Notes: generated by a model not told the origin, from the sequence alone. A DNA stretch of 11,483 bases from Spirochaetaceae bacterium (GCA_031258615.1 JAIRMP010000129.1:1-11483), one strand, 5' to 3'. Shown: positions 1-7,823, counted from the stretch's first letter. Numbers and translations: made by a program.

Positions 1-116
1 GGAGTTTGCGGTAAGCCAGCCGCCTTGCGGCGGCTGAGGCCATCGACCCGCGTGTGGGTTGTGCCGCCGGCAAGCCGCACAGCGGCAAGCCGCAAGCGGC
101 TTGAGGCGCAAACTCC
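1..116. repeat. Nested palindromic repeat cluster
   Basis: The outer arms ggagtttgcg (1-10) and cgcaaactcc (107-116) are exact inverted repeats. Inside are two perfect 8-bp hairpins: cagccgcc/ggcggctg (17-24 and 29-36, loop ttgc) and caagccgc/gcggcttg (86-93 and 96-103, loop aa). Both motifs recur in altered form at 10299-10366, which suggests a dispersed palindromic family. The element may continue beyond the left edge. Confidence 0.7.
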
Positions 117-290
117 GGAGACAAGCGCGAAGCGGTTGTCCCCCTTCGGGGAGGGTTTTTTGCGGGCCGGTTCGTGGTTAAAAAATAATACGGCGAAGTC
201 TAAAATTCCTCCGTATCTTTTTCCAAAAACCTCCGCATCTCGCAACAAAGAGTACCGCATCTCGTGATGGAGAGTACCGCATCTCTTCAT
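1..290 (-). CDS. Possible ORF open at the left edge (repeat-derived)
   Basis: On the minus strand an ATG at 290 opens a frame with no stop through to position 1, at least 96 codons, so the gene, if real, continues outside the window. The peptide begins MKRCGTLHHEMRYSLLRDAE and later becomes rich in Arg, Ala and Gly where it crosses the palindromes at 1-116. The first codons fall in a 22-bp direct-repeat array. There is no convincing Shine-Dalgarno site before the ATG. I recognise no domain. The absence of stops may simply reflect the GC-rich palindromes, since the opposite strand is also open for 80 codons (25-267). It may be a translated repeat rather than a functional gene. Confidence 0.22.
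   Translation of the reverse strand, partial: MKRCGTLHHEMRYSLLRDAEVFGKRYGGILDFAVLFFNHEPARKKPSPKGDNRFALVSGVCASSRLRLAAVRLAGGTTHTRVDGLSRRKAAGLPQT
140..161 (+). terminator. Terminator-like hairpin with T6
   Basis: A short stem cccc/gggg with loop ttc (141-151) is followed by aggg and six T residues (156-161). Just upstream, 120-140 forms a second imperfect hairpin (gacaa...ttgtc with an inner cgc/gcg). No gene on the plus strand is seen ending here, so the functional assignment is weak. Confidence 0.25.
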
Positions 291-297
291 GTTCTCG
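211..297. repeat. 22-bp direct-repeat array, about four copies
   Basis: Units start at exact 22-bp intervals at 211 (divergent, ccgtatct), 233, 255 and 277 (ccgcatct), the last one truncated. The shared core is ccgcatctc, and agta ends the units at 233 and 255. A period of 22 bp is close to two helical turns and not a multiple of three, so a coding origin is unlikely. It could be a minisatellite, or a cluster of protein-binding sites with the sites on one face of the helix. Confidence 0.6.
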
Positions 298-302
298 CGG
301 TT

Positions 303-331
303 AAAAAAAGGGGACTGACACCGGAAAGTCC
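303..331 (-). terminator. uvrC: Candidate rho-independent terminator downstream of uvrC
   Basis: Read on the minus strand, a 5-bp stem ggact/agtcc (331-327 and 316-312) with a 10-nt loop is followed by CC and then seven T residues (309-303). It lies about 120 nt past the uvrC stop in the right orientation. The stem is short, which lowers confidence. Confidence 0.4.
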
Positions 332-378
332 GCAGATTGCGCCTTGCGGCGGCCCGCCGGCGGTTGTCTAGCCACCTT

Positions 379-469
379 CGTCATTGCGAGCGCCCGCCAG
401 GGCGTGAAGCAATCCATGCGAGGAGGCTCGACAAGCGATTGCTTTGGCGCTACGCGCCTGGAAATGACG
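379..469. repeat. CGTCATT-type imperfect palindrome overlapping the uvrC 3' end
   Basis: Outer arms cgtcatt (379-385) and aatgacg (463-469) pair. A second pair is aagcaatc (407-414) with gattgctt (437-444). Two local hairpins sit on the sides: cgccc/gggcg at 391-404 and ggcgc/gcgcc at 446-458. The whole can fold as a four-arm cruciform. The motif cgtcattgcgagc...gaagcaatcca resembles a palindromic intergenic repeat I know from many bacterial genomes. It supplies the stop codon of uvrC (450-452). Confidence 0.7.
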
Positions 470-2426
470 GCGCTTTGCCAAGCCCCTCGACCGCGCGGCA
501 AGACAGCCGCCGGCTTTCCGTCTCGCTGTCTTCCAGCGCAAGGCGGGCCGCCGCCCTTACCGTACCGGCAAGGGCTGGGGATAGCGAGCAGGCGGCGGCG
601 ATTTCGGCGGAGGCCGCTGCCGCGATGGCCTGGAAGCTCCCGTACCGCTTCATTATGCGCGCAGCCCGGCCCGCGCCTATGCCGTCTATCGATTCGAGCA
701 GAGAGAAGGCGGCGTCTTTAGACCGCAGACGCTGGTTTAGGCCCGTGGCAAATCGGTGCGTCTCGTCCCGGACAGCCTGCAAAACCTTCAACCCCTCAGA
801 ACGCCGCGAAAGGCGGACAGGTTCACGCGCGCCGGGCAGCCATACCTCCTCGTCGCGCTTGGCAAGGCCCGCGACCTCGCAGTCCAGCCCCAGTTCCGCA
901 AGAACGCCCCGCGCCGCGTTCACCTGCCCTATGCCTCCGTCTACCAGGATCAGGTCGGGCAGATCCCCGCCTTCGCGGATACGGCGGGAATAACGGCGTC
1001 TCACCGCCTCCCGCATAGACGCAAAGTCGTCAACTATGCCGATGACGGAACGCAACTTGAAGTGCCGGTAGTTTTTCTTGTCGGGAATGCCGTTTTTGAA
1101 CGAAATAAGGCTCGCGACAGGATGCTTCCCGTCAAGCTGGGCTATGTCAAAGCCTTCGATGAGGAAAGGACGCCGGCGCAGGCTCAGGGCGGCCTGTATC
1201 TCGTCAAGCGCCGGTTCCGCGCCGCGTTCCTTGAGCCGCTTCCGTAAGTCCTCCACCGCGTTCTGCCGCGCCATCGCAAGCGCCGCCTCGTGCCTCCCGC
1301 GCCCGCCCTCACCGTCAGCCTCAGGAGTGGAGAATTCCGGCGCGCGATCAAAGCGTTCATTGAAGTATCGCGCTATGTTGGAAAAACGCCCGGCAAAATT
1401 TTGCGCCGCCTGACCCGCCTGACCGTCAGCCTGAGTTTGAGAGCCGGCGCTTCCCGCGGCCTCAAGGCCGCCCGTCCCCAGAAATATTTTGGCGGGCGGC
1501 GGGCGATCCTCAGAATAGTAGGACGAGATGAAGGTCTCAAGCGAATCGTCCTCGGCGGCGGCGGAACAGGCGCGGTACAGTTCCCTGCCGGTGAGCTTTC
1601 CGCCCCGCATGGAAAAGACGCTGAAACTCGTCAGCAGCCCCTCGGACGCCCACGCTATGTAGTCGCGCCCCGTCTCGTCAAAATCCACAACGGACGAGGC
1701 GGCGGTCAGGTTTTCTATATCGTCAATCGCGTTCCGTAATTCCGCCGCCTTTTCAAAGTTGAGCGCGGCTGCCTCCTCGTGCATCTTCACCCGCAGATCG
1801 GTCAAGAGCGCCTCCGTTTCGCCGGAAAGAAGTTTTGCCGCCCGCTCCGCGTGAATACTGTAGGCGGCCTTGTCTATCTTGCCGCAGCAGGGCGCCCCGC
1901 AGCGTCCTATATGAAAGTACATACACGGATTGTCGCGCTTGCGAAGTGTACGGCACTTCCGCAGCGGAAACAATTTTTCAATCAGATGGAGCATCCCGTC
2001 AACCGCCTGCACGTTGGCAAACGGCCCAAAGTACCGCGAGCCGTCCTCCACAATGTGCCGTGTCCTGAACAGCCTGGGAAAAGCCTCCGCCGTCAGCCGG
2101 ATCACCGGGTAGGACTTGCCGTCCTTCAGGTTTATGTTGTAGCGGGGCGTATGCTGCTTTATCAGCGTGTTTTCCAGCAGCAGCGCGTCGTACTCGTTGG
2201 CAACGATAATCGTCTCGATCGCAGCGGTCCGTTTCATCAGCGTGGCGGTCTTAACGTCCTTCCGCCCGCCAAAGTACGCCGCCAGCCTCCCCCGCAGCGA
2301 CTTGGCCTTGCCTATATAGATTATCCGGCCCTCCCCGTCCCGCATGATGTAGCAGCCAGGCAGTTCCGGCGCGTCCCGCGCTGAGTCTTTTAACTTTTGA
2401 TAATTTTCGCCGCGTCCGCCGTCCAC
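450..2426 (-). CDS. uvrC: Excinuclease ABC subunit C (UvrC)
   Basis: UvrC is the dual-incision nuclease of nucleotide excision repair; it is recruited to UvrB-DNA and cuts on both sides of the lesion. The 658-residue product has the family's normal length and order. The GIY-YIG domain is at about 20-100 (here GCY at 24-26, YIG at 37-39). Cysteines 158, 168, 176 and 180 match the cluster reported to hold iron-sulfur in UvrC. The UVR motif that contacts UvrB is at about 207-241. The RNase H-like nuclease has Asp427 (FDIA), Asp496 (LVDGG) and His557 (HRFA), so the catalytic triad is intact. A helix-hairpin-helix region lies at about 577-625. Residues 323-345 form an Ala/Gln/Gly-rich insert. The start is GTG at 2426: an in-frame TAA lies four codons upstream and the GIY-YIG domain begins about 20 residues in. 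The last codons and the stop lie in a palindromic repeat. The gene appears monocistronic. Confidence 0.97.
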   Translation of the reverse strand: MDGGRGENYQKLKDSARDAPELPGCYIMRDGEGRIIYIGKAKSLRGRLAAYFGGRKDVKTATLMKRTAAIETIIVANEYDALLLENTLIKQHTPRYNINLKDGKSYPVIRLTAEAFPRLFRTRHIVEDGSRYFGPFANVQAVDGMLHLIEKLFPLRKCRTLRKRDNPCMYFHIGRCGAPCCGKIDKAAYSIHAERAAKLLSGETEALLTDLRVKMHEEAAALNFEKAAELRNAIDDIENLTAASSVVDFDETGRDYIAWASEGLLTSFSVFSMRGGKLTGRELYRACSAAAEDDSLETFISSYYSEDRPPPAKIFLGTGGLEAAGSAGSQTQADGQAGQAAQNFAGRFSNIARYFNERFDRAPEFSTPEADGEGGRGRHEAALAMARQNAVEDLRKRLKERGAEPALDEIQAALSLRRRPFLIEGFDIAQLDGKHPVASLISFKNGIPDKKNYRHFKLRSVIGIVDDFASMREAVRRRYSRRIREGGDLPDLILVDGGIGQVNAARGVLAELGLDCEVAGLAKRDEEVWLPGAREPVRLSRRSEGLKVLQAVRDETHRFATGLNQRLRSKDAAFSLLESIDGIGAGRAARIMKRYGSFQAIAAAASAEIAAACSLSPALAGTVRAAARLALEDSETESRRLSCRAVEGLGKAPSFPGA

Positions 2427-2432
2427 AATTTG

Positions 2433-2438
2433 ATTTTA
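2433..2438 (-). promoter_or_regulatory. uvrC: Possible uvrC -10 box (TAAAAT) close to the start
   Basis: On the minus strand TAAAAT (5 of 6 to TATAAT) ends six nucleotides before the GTG start. No recognisable -35 lies 16-18 bp upstream, and the only purine-rich stretch (gggg) is 13 nt or more from the start. It is the weakest member of the near-leaderless promoters in this window. Confidence 0.25.
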
Positions 2439-2609
2439 TCCCCAAAGGCCGCCACCCGCCAGTACCTGCCCTCCGATTTTTCCCCCAAAAAAACCGCGCC
2501 CGGCGCTGTTTTGCGGAATCCGTTCCGCGGCTGCCTCGACATAATTTTTTTCTCAAGATACACTATCCATGTTTACGCTGTTGTCAGAAATTTAGTAGAG
2601 GTGCTTTTT

Positions 2610-3050
2610 ATGGAAAATAAAACGAATGATTCAAGCGTCACCCATGAAGAAAATTTTCTATCCCATATTCGCAAGTTTGAAGATTCTTTCAAGGATACGC
2701 TTAACGATATGTTTCCTGAATTAAAAGAGAATGTGAACTATCTTATCCGTTCTGGTTTGGTTCTCAGCGGGATATCTGTTTTTAATTGCGTCTTTGCCAG
2801 CGGCACAATTTACCGGCAGCTATTTATCTCCGCCATCAATAACCGAGTACTCTGCAAAATTATTTTAAATGTTATTAAGGATGGCGCTGCCGATTGTTCT
2901 GATTTGCCCGCGATATACGATTTTATGGGAAGCGATGCTTTTTGTGATGATAGCGTTGATACGGTGTATAATAGCGGGTTTTTTATACCTAGTAGCAAGT
3001 CCATCCATATTTTTGAAAATGTTTTTGATATGCTAAGACTTTTAATATAG
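2610..3050 (+). CDS. Hypothetical protein, AT-rich orphan
   Basis: I do not recognise this 146-residue protein. It begins MENKTNDSSVTHEENFLSHI and ends IFENVFDMLRLLI. The N-terminal third is charged and probably helical. A hydrophobic stretch at about 49-65 (SGLVLSGISVFNCVFAS) and another around 72-85 could pack in a small globular core or touch a membrane; there is no signal peptide. I chose the ATG at 2610 because GAGGTG (2598-2603) lies six nucleotides upstream; the frame is open further upstream but that part is GC-rich and overlaps the uvrC start region. Codons are clearly richer in A and T than in the flanking uvrC and PBP genes, which suggests transfer or relaxed selection. It converges on the PBP gene. 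An 86-codon ORF on the opposite strand (3070-2810) has a good GGAGG site, so strand choice is not absolute. Confidence 0.6.
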   Translation: MENKTNDSSVTHEENFLSHIRKFEDSFKDTLNDMFPELKENVNYLIRSGLVLSGISVFNCVFASGTIYRQLFISAINNRVLCKIILNVIKDGAADCSDLPAIYDFMGSDAFCDDSVDTVYNSGFFIPSSKSIHIFENVFDMLRLLI

Positions 3051-3081
3051 TAACCCAAAGCGTCCGTCATTTTTCCTCCAC

Positions 3082-3114
3082 AAAGCAGCGTTAAGCTGTT
3101 TTGCGCTATGCTTT
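3082..3114. other. Imperfect hairpin between convergent genes
   Basis: aaagc and agcg-type arms (3082-3090) pair with 3104-3114 (agcg/cgct and aaagc/gcttt, with a 2-nt bulge and a 13-nt loop). It lies between the ends of the plus-strand orphan (3050) and the minus-strand PBP gene (3146), where a two-way terminator would be expected. No clear T tract follows on either strand. Confidence 0.25.
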
Positions 3115-3145
3115 CCACGCCTGCGGACAGGGCGGTTCCCTTTGC

Positions 3146-5791
3146 TTACTCCATCAGCGGGTTGTACGATGGCAGTTCGAAATCATCCAGAGAAGGCAGC
3201 GTAAGATCAAGCTCCGGGCCGTCATCCCCTATGCTTCCCGCGCCATCCTCATCGGCGTAACCGGCAAGGGACGCTTCCGTACCTTCAGCGCCGTAGCTGC
3301 CCGCCGGCGACCCCGCCGGTAGTTGGCTAATATCTAGGAACGGCATCTTCAAGTCGGCAAGCACGCCGCTGTCATCGAATGGGGGAATGCCTGTACGCAT
3401 CGTTTCGATGGCAATATGCGAGCGATATTCACCGTCGCCGCCGTGCATGGTACAGTACCCGGTGGGGCGGAATTTTTCCAAAAAGGTGAGTACAACACTT
3501 CCGTCCTTGCAATCCGGCGTCCAAAGCTGCCCCGATTCAGCGCAAACTTTGATGTCAACAAGTCCCGTTTCCGGCCTTTTGAAGTCCCTGGCAGGCAGGC
3601 CCCGGTGGATTTCCCGCATAAAGTCCCCCCAGATTGGGCCCGCCAGCGTCGCCCCAGTCAGCGTAAGACCAAGCGAGTTGCCGGGTTTATCGAAGCCAAA
3701 CCATATCGCCGTTGTGTAGTATGGGGTAAAGCCCACCGTCCATGCGTCCGACCAGTTCTGCGTCGTGCCGGTCTTGCCCGCCGCCGCAATACGGTAACGC
3801 TGGTTCACCCCGTCCACAAACACAAACTTAGCTCCCTGCCCGCTCAGCGTTCCCATCTCTACCGTTTTTTTCAACAGCCCCGTCATAACGTAGGCGTTTT
3901 GCGGGCTGATAAGCTGTATAGCGCTGCCCTTTTGCCGCTGTTTAAGCCGTATCTCCCGTTCATTGTCCAGTATGACAGTGCCGTTCCGGTTTTCTATGTA
4001 GCGTATGGCCATCGGGGTAACTTCCCGCCCCTCGTTGGCGAACACGGCAAATGCCCGCGCCATCTGTATAGGTGCAATCGAGATTATCCCAAGCCCAATC
4101 GGGTAAACGTGCGGAAAGGTGCGGCGTTTGACGTTGGGATCCTCTATTCCCAGCAGCAGGGCGGCGCGGTCTATCGCCGCGTCAAAGCCTATTGTGTCCA
4201 GAATTTTAAGTGACGGCACGTTCATGGACTCCGCAAGAGCGTTGTACAAAAGCACAGACCCCTTCCATTCACCTCTGAAATTGAGCGGCAAGTAGGGAGT
4301 GGCGTCCTCGTTGTAAAAGACGACAGGCGCGTCATATATCAGCGAGGACGGCGTGAACTGCCCTGAGTCTATCGCCGCCGAATAGTAAAGCGGCTTAAAA
4401 CTGGAACCGGGCATAACGTAGCCCTGCGTCGCCCGGATAAGCTGGTTGTTTTCATCGTACTTTGAGCCGCCGATTATCGCCTTTATGTACCCGGTCTCGT
4501 TCTCCAGAACGATCAGCGCCCCTTCAACGATATTCTCCTCCGTGCTCGCCTTCAATTCCAAAAAGCCGGCGTTGGAAATGCCCTTCATGTCCGGAAGACC
4601 GAAGGCAAGGGCAGCCAAATCAATGATGGGGTTTACAACCTTGGTATAACGGTTTATCGCGCGGGTCTCGTTTCGTTCCTGCGAGGTACCGCGCAGAATG
4701 TTCACATCGAAAGCGAGCGACAAGAGGTCAACTATCGGGATGTACATCTGCTCGGCGCGTACAAGCCGGTTTCCGGACGAAATCTTGTACTCCCTGTTCG
4801 CCTTCGCTATCCCCTCCTCCATATACCGCTGGGCGGTACTCTGGAAATTGAGGTCAAGCGTGGTGTAAACCGTGTACCCGTCCCTGTAATAATCCATCGT
4901 TTTGTACATCATGCCGTCAAGCTCACGGCGCACATACTCGCTGAACCAGGGGGCCTTGTCGTCGCGGTGGAAGTAGGCGGCCTGCGACACCCGCGTATAG
5001 TCGTAGTTTTCCCAGTATTCATTGAAAGACGCCTCGGTATCCGCCTTCGCCGCGTAGCCAAGCTCGACCATCCGGTCAAGGACGCTGAGTTGTCTGTCCA
5101 TCGCGCTGTTCGGGTTGTCCAGCGGGTTGTACTTAGCGGGGCTGGAAAGCTGGATCACCAGTATCGCGGACTCGGCAAGGCTCAGGTCACTTGCGCTGTG
5201 CCCAAAGAAGTATTTGCTTGCCGCCTCAACGCCGTAAACGCCGGGCCCCATGTACATATAGTTCAGGTATATCTCAAGGATTTCACTCTTTGTGTAGCGC
5301 CGTTCCATCTGCAACGCCCACCAGAGCTCCCGTATCTTGCGGGAAAGTGTCCGCTCCGACCTGTCCGTATACAGCGTGCCCGCCACCTGCTGGGTAATCG
5401 TGGAACCCCCGCCCAGCGAACCGGAGTTGAACAGCTTTTCACGTACCTGCCCATAAAAGGCGCGGGCAATTGCCCGGATTGTAAAACCTCTGTGTTCGTA
5501 AAAATCAGGGTCCTCGCGGGCAAGCACGGCGTATATGAGGTGCCGGGGCAGGTCTGACAGCGATACCAGCTCGCGCTTTTCATCGGCGGAAAATTCTGTT
5601 ATCAGTTCGCCGTTTATGTCGAGGATTTTTGTCGGCAGCGCCGGCGCGAACTCCTGGAAATTCTCCTGGTTTATGATGTTGACGGTCTCGGCCAGCGCAA
5701 ACCCGAGCGCCGCCCCAATTCCCCCGGTAACAATAACGGTTACAACGACCATGGAGCGCACAAACCTGCGCCCCCTCCCACTCTTTTTCAT
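3146..5791 (-). CDS. mrcA: Class A penicillin-binding protein (PBP1A type)
   Basis: A bifunctional peptidoglycan synthase that polymerises lipid II glycan and cross-links the stem peptides on the outer face of the inner membrane. Of 881 residues, 1-14 are basic and 14-34 form the membrane anchor. The GT51 glycosyltransferase follows, with EDPDFYEHRG (catalytic Glu93), GGSTITQQ (128-135) and RKIRE (151-155). The transpeptidase has the nucleophile in SSFK (Ser463, Lys466), SMN (522-524) and KTGT (673-676), so both activities should be present. A linker of about 90 residues (335-420), longer and more hydrophobic than usual, separates the domains. The C-terminal tail (about 800-881) is acidic, Gly/Ser/Pro-rich and probably disordered. 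The gene starts 33 bp after a lipoprotein gene on the same strand and is probably co-transcribed with it. No Shine-Dalgarno site is near the ATG; the nearest G run (ggggga) is about 25 nt upstream. Confidence 0.95.
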   Translation of the reverse strand: MKKSGRGRRFVRSMVVVTVIVTGGIGAALGFALAETVNIINQENFQEFAPALPTKILDINGELITEFSADEKRELVSLSDLPRHLIYAVLAREDPDFYEHRGFTIRAIARAFYGQVREKLFNSGSLGGGSTITQQVAGTLYTDRSERTLSRKIRELWWALQMERRYTKSEILEIYLNYMYMGPGVYGVEAASKYFFGHSASDLSLAESAILVIQLSSPAKYNPLDNPNSAMDRQLSVLDRMVELGYAAKADTEASFNEYWENYDYTRVSQAAYFHRDDKAPWFSEYVRRELDGMMYKTMDYYRDGYTVYTTLDLNFQSTAQRYMEEGIAKANREYKISSGNRLVRAEQMYIPIVDLLSLAFDVNILRGTSQERNETRAINRYTKVVNPIIDLAALAFGLPDMKGISNAGFLELKASTEENIVEGALIVLENETGYIKAIIGGSKYDENNQLIRATQGYVMPGSSFKPLYYSAAIDSGQFTPSSLIYDAPVVFYNEDATPYLPLNFRGEWKGSVLLYNALAESMNVPSLKILDTIGFDAAIDRAALLLGIEDPNVKRRTFPHVYPIGLGIISIAPIQMARAFAVFANEGREVTPMAIRYIENRNGTVILDNEREIRLKQRQKGSAIQLISPQNAYVMTGLLKKTVEMGTLSGQGAKFVFVDGVNQRYRIAAAGKTGTTQNWSDAWTVGFTPYYTTAIWFGFDKPGNSLGLTLTGATLAGPIWGDFMREIHRGLPARDFKRPETGLVDIKVCAESGQLWTPDCKDGSVVLTFLEKFRPTGYCTMHGGDGEYRSHIAIETMRTGIPPFDDSGVLADLKMPFLDISQLPAGSPAGSYGAEGTEASLAGYADEDGAGSIGDDGPELDLTLPSLDDFELPSYNPLME

Positions 5792-5824
5792 GTATTTCAG
5801 AATAAAAAAACCGATCCCCCGCTG

Positions 5825-7717
5825 TCAATGGCCCGATACCGCAATTTGGGCATCGTCTGTGGGCAGGGATTCTTCGGTGGATATTTCCGGCGTTTGATCT
5901 TCAGTATTTTCCGTTTTTTCTGCCAGGTTTTCTTCAGACTCTTCGGTTTCGACAGGCTCCAATGCGGGAGAAATTTCGTTGTAAAGCAGTGCTATTTCGG
6001 TTATAACAGCGCTCACACTGTCCTCAGAGCTTACGGAAGCTTCAGAAATTTCAGGGGCTTCAGTTTCAAAACGGCCGCCAAACCAAACGCTGCCTTCACC
6101 GTTCGGAACAAAATTATTGACGGTGAGCCTTTCCCATGCGTCTATACTTTTTGTTTTATCGTTTTCAAGACCCATGCTGACAACTATATTATTTTCAAAA
6201 AATTGAAAATCAACGGCGGCGGGTACAAAGTCGATACCATCAAGCGGCAGCGAAGGCCATGTTTCAAAAACTTGATCATTACAGAATGCCTGAAGTACAA
6301 GACGGTTTTCCAACAGAGAAAGTTGTACCACACAGAGACGTTCGGTACCGTCCCTGTCCTTACCGTGTAACTCAGCCCTTAAAACAGGTTTTTCGACAGC
6401 CGTATTCCACGGCACAAAACGAAAAAGTATTTCAGCGCTCCCCTCACCGGATTTTACATATTTGAATAACGAATCGGGAAGTTTATACCGATCGTTTGCG
6501 CCGACCGCAAGTCCATAGGTACTAAAAACCGGGAACCAAAGCGGTACTTCCTCGTCGTCCGCCCTCTCAAGCAAAGCGCCTATACTTACAGGATCCTTGG
6601 TGTCGGTCAGGGTTCCCCACAACCGGTACCAGCGGCTCATCTGAACCTCCCTGCCGGCATAGTACCCGTCCCGGCCGCTCCGGTTTGATACCGGCAGCGA
6701 AACGGTATGACTTATGCCGTGCATCGTTGATATATGTTTGGTGGGATCAAACGGGAAAACCTCAACCCTGATGTCCTGGAAGCCGGTTTGGGCAGGGGCG
6801 CTCCAGAATATGCGAGACGCCCCTTTATTAACAAAACCTTCACCTATTTGCTGCTTACCGTTATACCAAATGACGTAAGGTTCTATAGCGGGGGACGCAT
6901 TTATATATGCTTGAAGCATTATTTTTTCGCCGGGCGGTACTATACCGGACGATAAAGAAACGCCCGGTATATAGCTGATAATACCATTGACGGTAAGTTC
7001 CATGTCGGAAAGGTAGAAAAACGGTTTCTCTACGCTGTTAAGCAGCGCCCCGTTGACCGCTATCACTTCAAACACTATGCGGTAAAAACCTGGAGCCGTA
7101 TCGGAGTTAAGCGCTATGGCAGGAAGTTCATCGTCCAAATTTTTTACACTGATTATACTTTCAAGCGGTTCGGGTATTTTTTCCGTTGCGGTAACACTTT
7201 CAGTTCCGCTTTCTATAACGGATGCGGCCTCGCCCTCCTCCGTGGAAACCTCCGCAGTGGTCGTTGAAACGGTACCCACTTCTTTTAAAGCCTCCCCGCC
7301 TTCCGTCGTGGAGGTTGTCCCGCCGTTCCCGCCTTCACCGGAAAAAACGGCCTGTGAATCGCTATTTTCAGTGGTGGAAGCGGTACCGGCGCCAGTTTCC
7401 GCAATGTTTTCACCGGTATCTGCATCATCCTGCACGGGAAACTTGTACCTGGTACGGACGCCGATCCCTTTACCCATGTAATCCTTAATGTATATGACCA
7501 AAGATGATATGTCAGGGTCACCTTTTACGTTGAAATCGAAATACGGTGAAATCCGGCTTTCGTTTGAAAGGATGGCACATTCATCAAGCGAACGGCCGTT
7601 TATCAATGCGTTTACCTTGTAGGCCTTGCCCGACGAAAGAGCCAAGTCCAGATCGCCGCATCCGAAAAGAAACACGGTGACGATCAAAAAAGCCGGTAGA
7701 CCTTTTAATATACACAT
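5825..7717 (-). CDS. Lipoprotein upstream of a class A PBP
   Basis: A 630-residue lipoprotein with a signal peptide of 19 residues and a lipobox LFGC (Cys20), so it should be lipidated and face the periplasm or the outside. Residues 21-96 look like a small beta-rich domain. Residues 97-182 are a Thr/Ser/Glu/Gly-rich linker with recurring STTE-like pieces. Residues 186-345 look beta-rich (Ig-like is a guess). Residues 350-580 contain alternating strands ending in SVWFGGRF (543-550), which recalls a LamG/concanavalin-like sandwich, though I cannot prove it. Residues 588-625 are again Glu/Thr-rich. The ATG at 7717 is fixed by the signal peptide; a TATAAT lies only 11 nt before it and there is no Shine-Dalgarno site. 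The stop lies 33 bp before the PBP start, so the two probably form an operon. A role as a PBP partner is my inference; an unrelated surface protein is the alternative. Confidence 0.85.
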   Translation of the reverse strand: MCILKGLPAFLIVTVFLFGCGDLDLALSSGKAYKVNALINGRSLDECAILSNESRISPYFDFNVKGDPDISSLVIYIKDYMGKGIGVRTRYKFPVQDDADTGENIAETGAGTASTTENSDSQAVFSGEGGNGGTTSTTEGGEALKEVGTVSTTTAEVSTEEGEAASVIESGTESVTATEKIPEPLESIISVKNLDDELPAIALNSDTAPGFYRIVFEVIAVNGALLNSVEKPFFYLSDMELTVNGIISYIPGVSLSSGIVPPGEKIMLQAYINASPAIEPYVIWYNGKQQIGEGFVNKGASRIFWSAPAQTGFQDIRVEVFPFDPTKHISTMHGISHTVSLPVSNRSGRDGYYAGREVQMSRWYRLWGTLTDTKDPVSIGALLERADDEEVPLWFPVFSTYGLAVGANDRYKLPDSLFKYVKSGEGSAEILFRFVPWNTAVEKPVLRAELHGKDRDGTERLCVVQLSLLENRLVLQAFCNDQVFETWPSLPLDGIDFVPAAVDFQFFENNIVVSMGLENDKTKSIDAWERLTVNNFVPNGEGSVWFGGRFETEAPEISEASVSSEDSVSAVITEIALLYNEISPALEPVETEESEENLAEKTENTEDQTPEISTEESLPTDDAQIAVSGH

Positions 7718-7728
7718 TATATATATAC

Positions 7729-7757
7729 ATTATAGCGCAAAAAAGTCAAAAAAACAA
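7729..7757 (-). promoter_or_regulatory. Promoter of the lipoprotein-PBP operon
   Basis: On the minus strand TTGTTT (7757-7752) and a perfect TATAAT (7734-7729) are 17 bp apart. Transcription should begin near 7722, leaving a leader of about five nucleotides before the ATG at 7717. The interval is gtatatatata and carries no Shine-Dalgarno sequence. Confidence 0.55.
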
Positions 7758-7823
7758 GTAAAAAGCTCATAAAACAGGCGAGCAGGCGTTTTGTCCTGAT
7801 ATTTTACCATTTGCCGCTGTTTT

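Noticed and set aside
211..297. CRISPR array
   Set aside because: The 22-bp units are contiguous with no spacers and no cas genes are present.
337..1739. Several long plus-strand open frames across the uvrC region
   Set aside because: They lie antisense to a complete uvrC with all motifs; GC-rich third positions open the opposite frames.
3416..4213. 265-codon plus-strand open frame opposite the PBP gene
   Set aside because: Arg/Pro-rich shadow of the PBP coding strand with no start signal or domain.
5828..6370. 180-codon plus-strand open frame opposite the lipoprotein gene
   Set aside because: Antisense to a lipoprotein with signal peptide and lipobox; no Shine-Dalgarno site.
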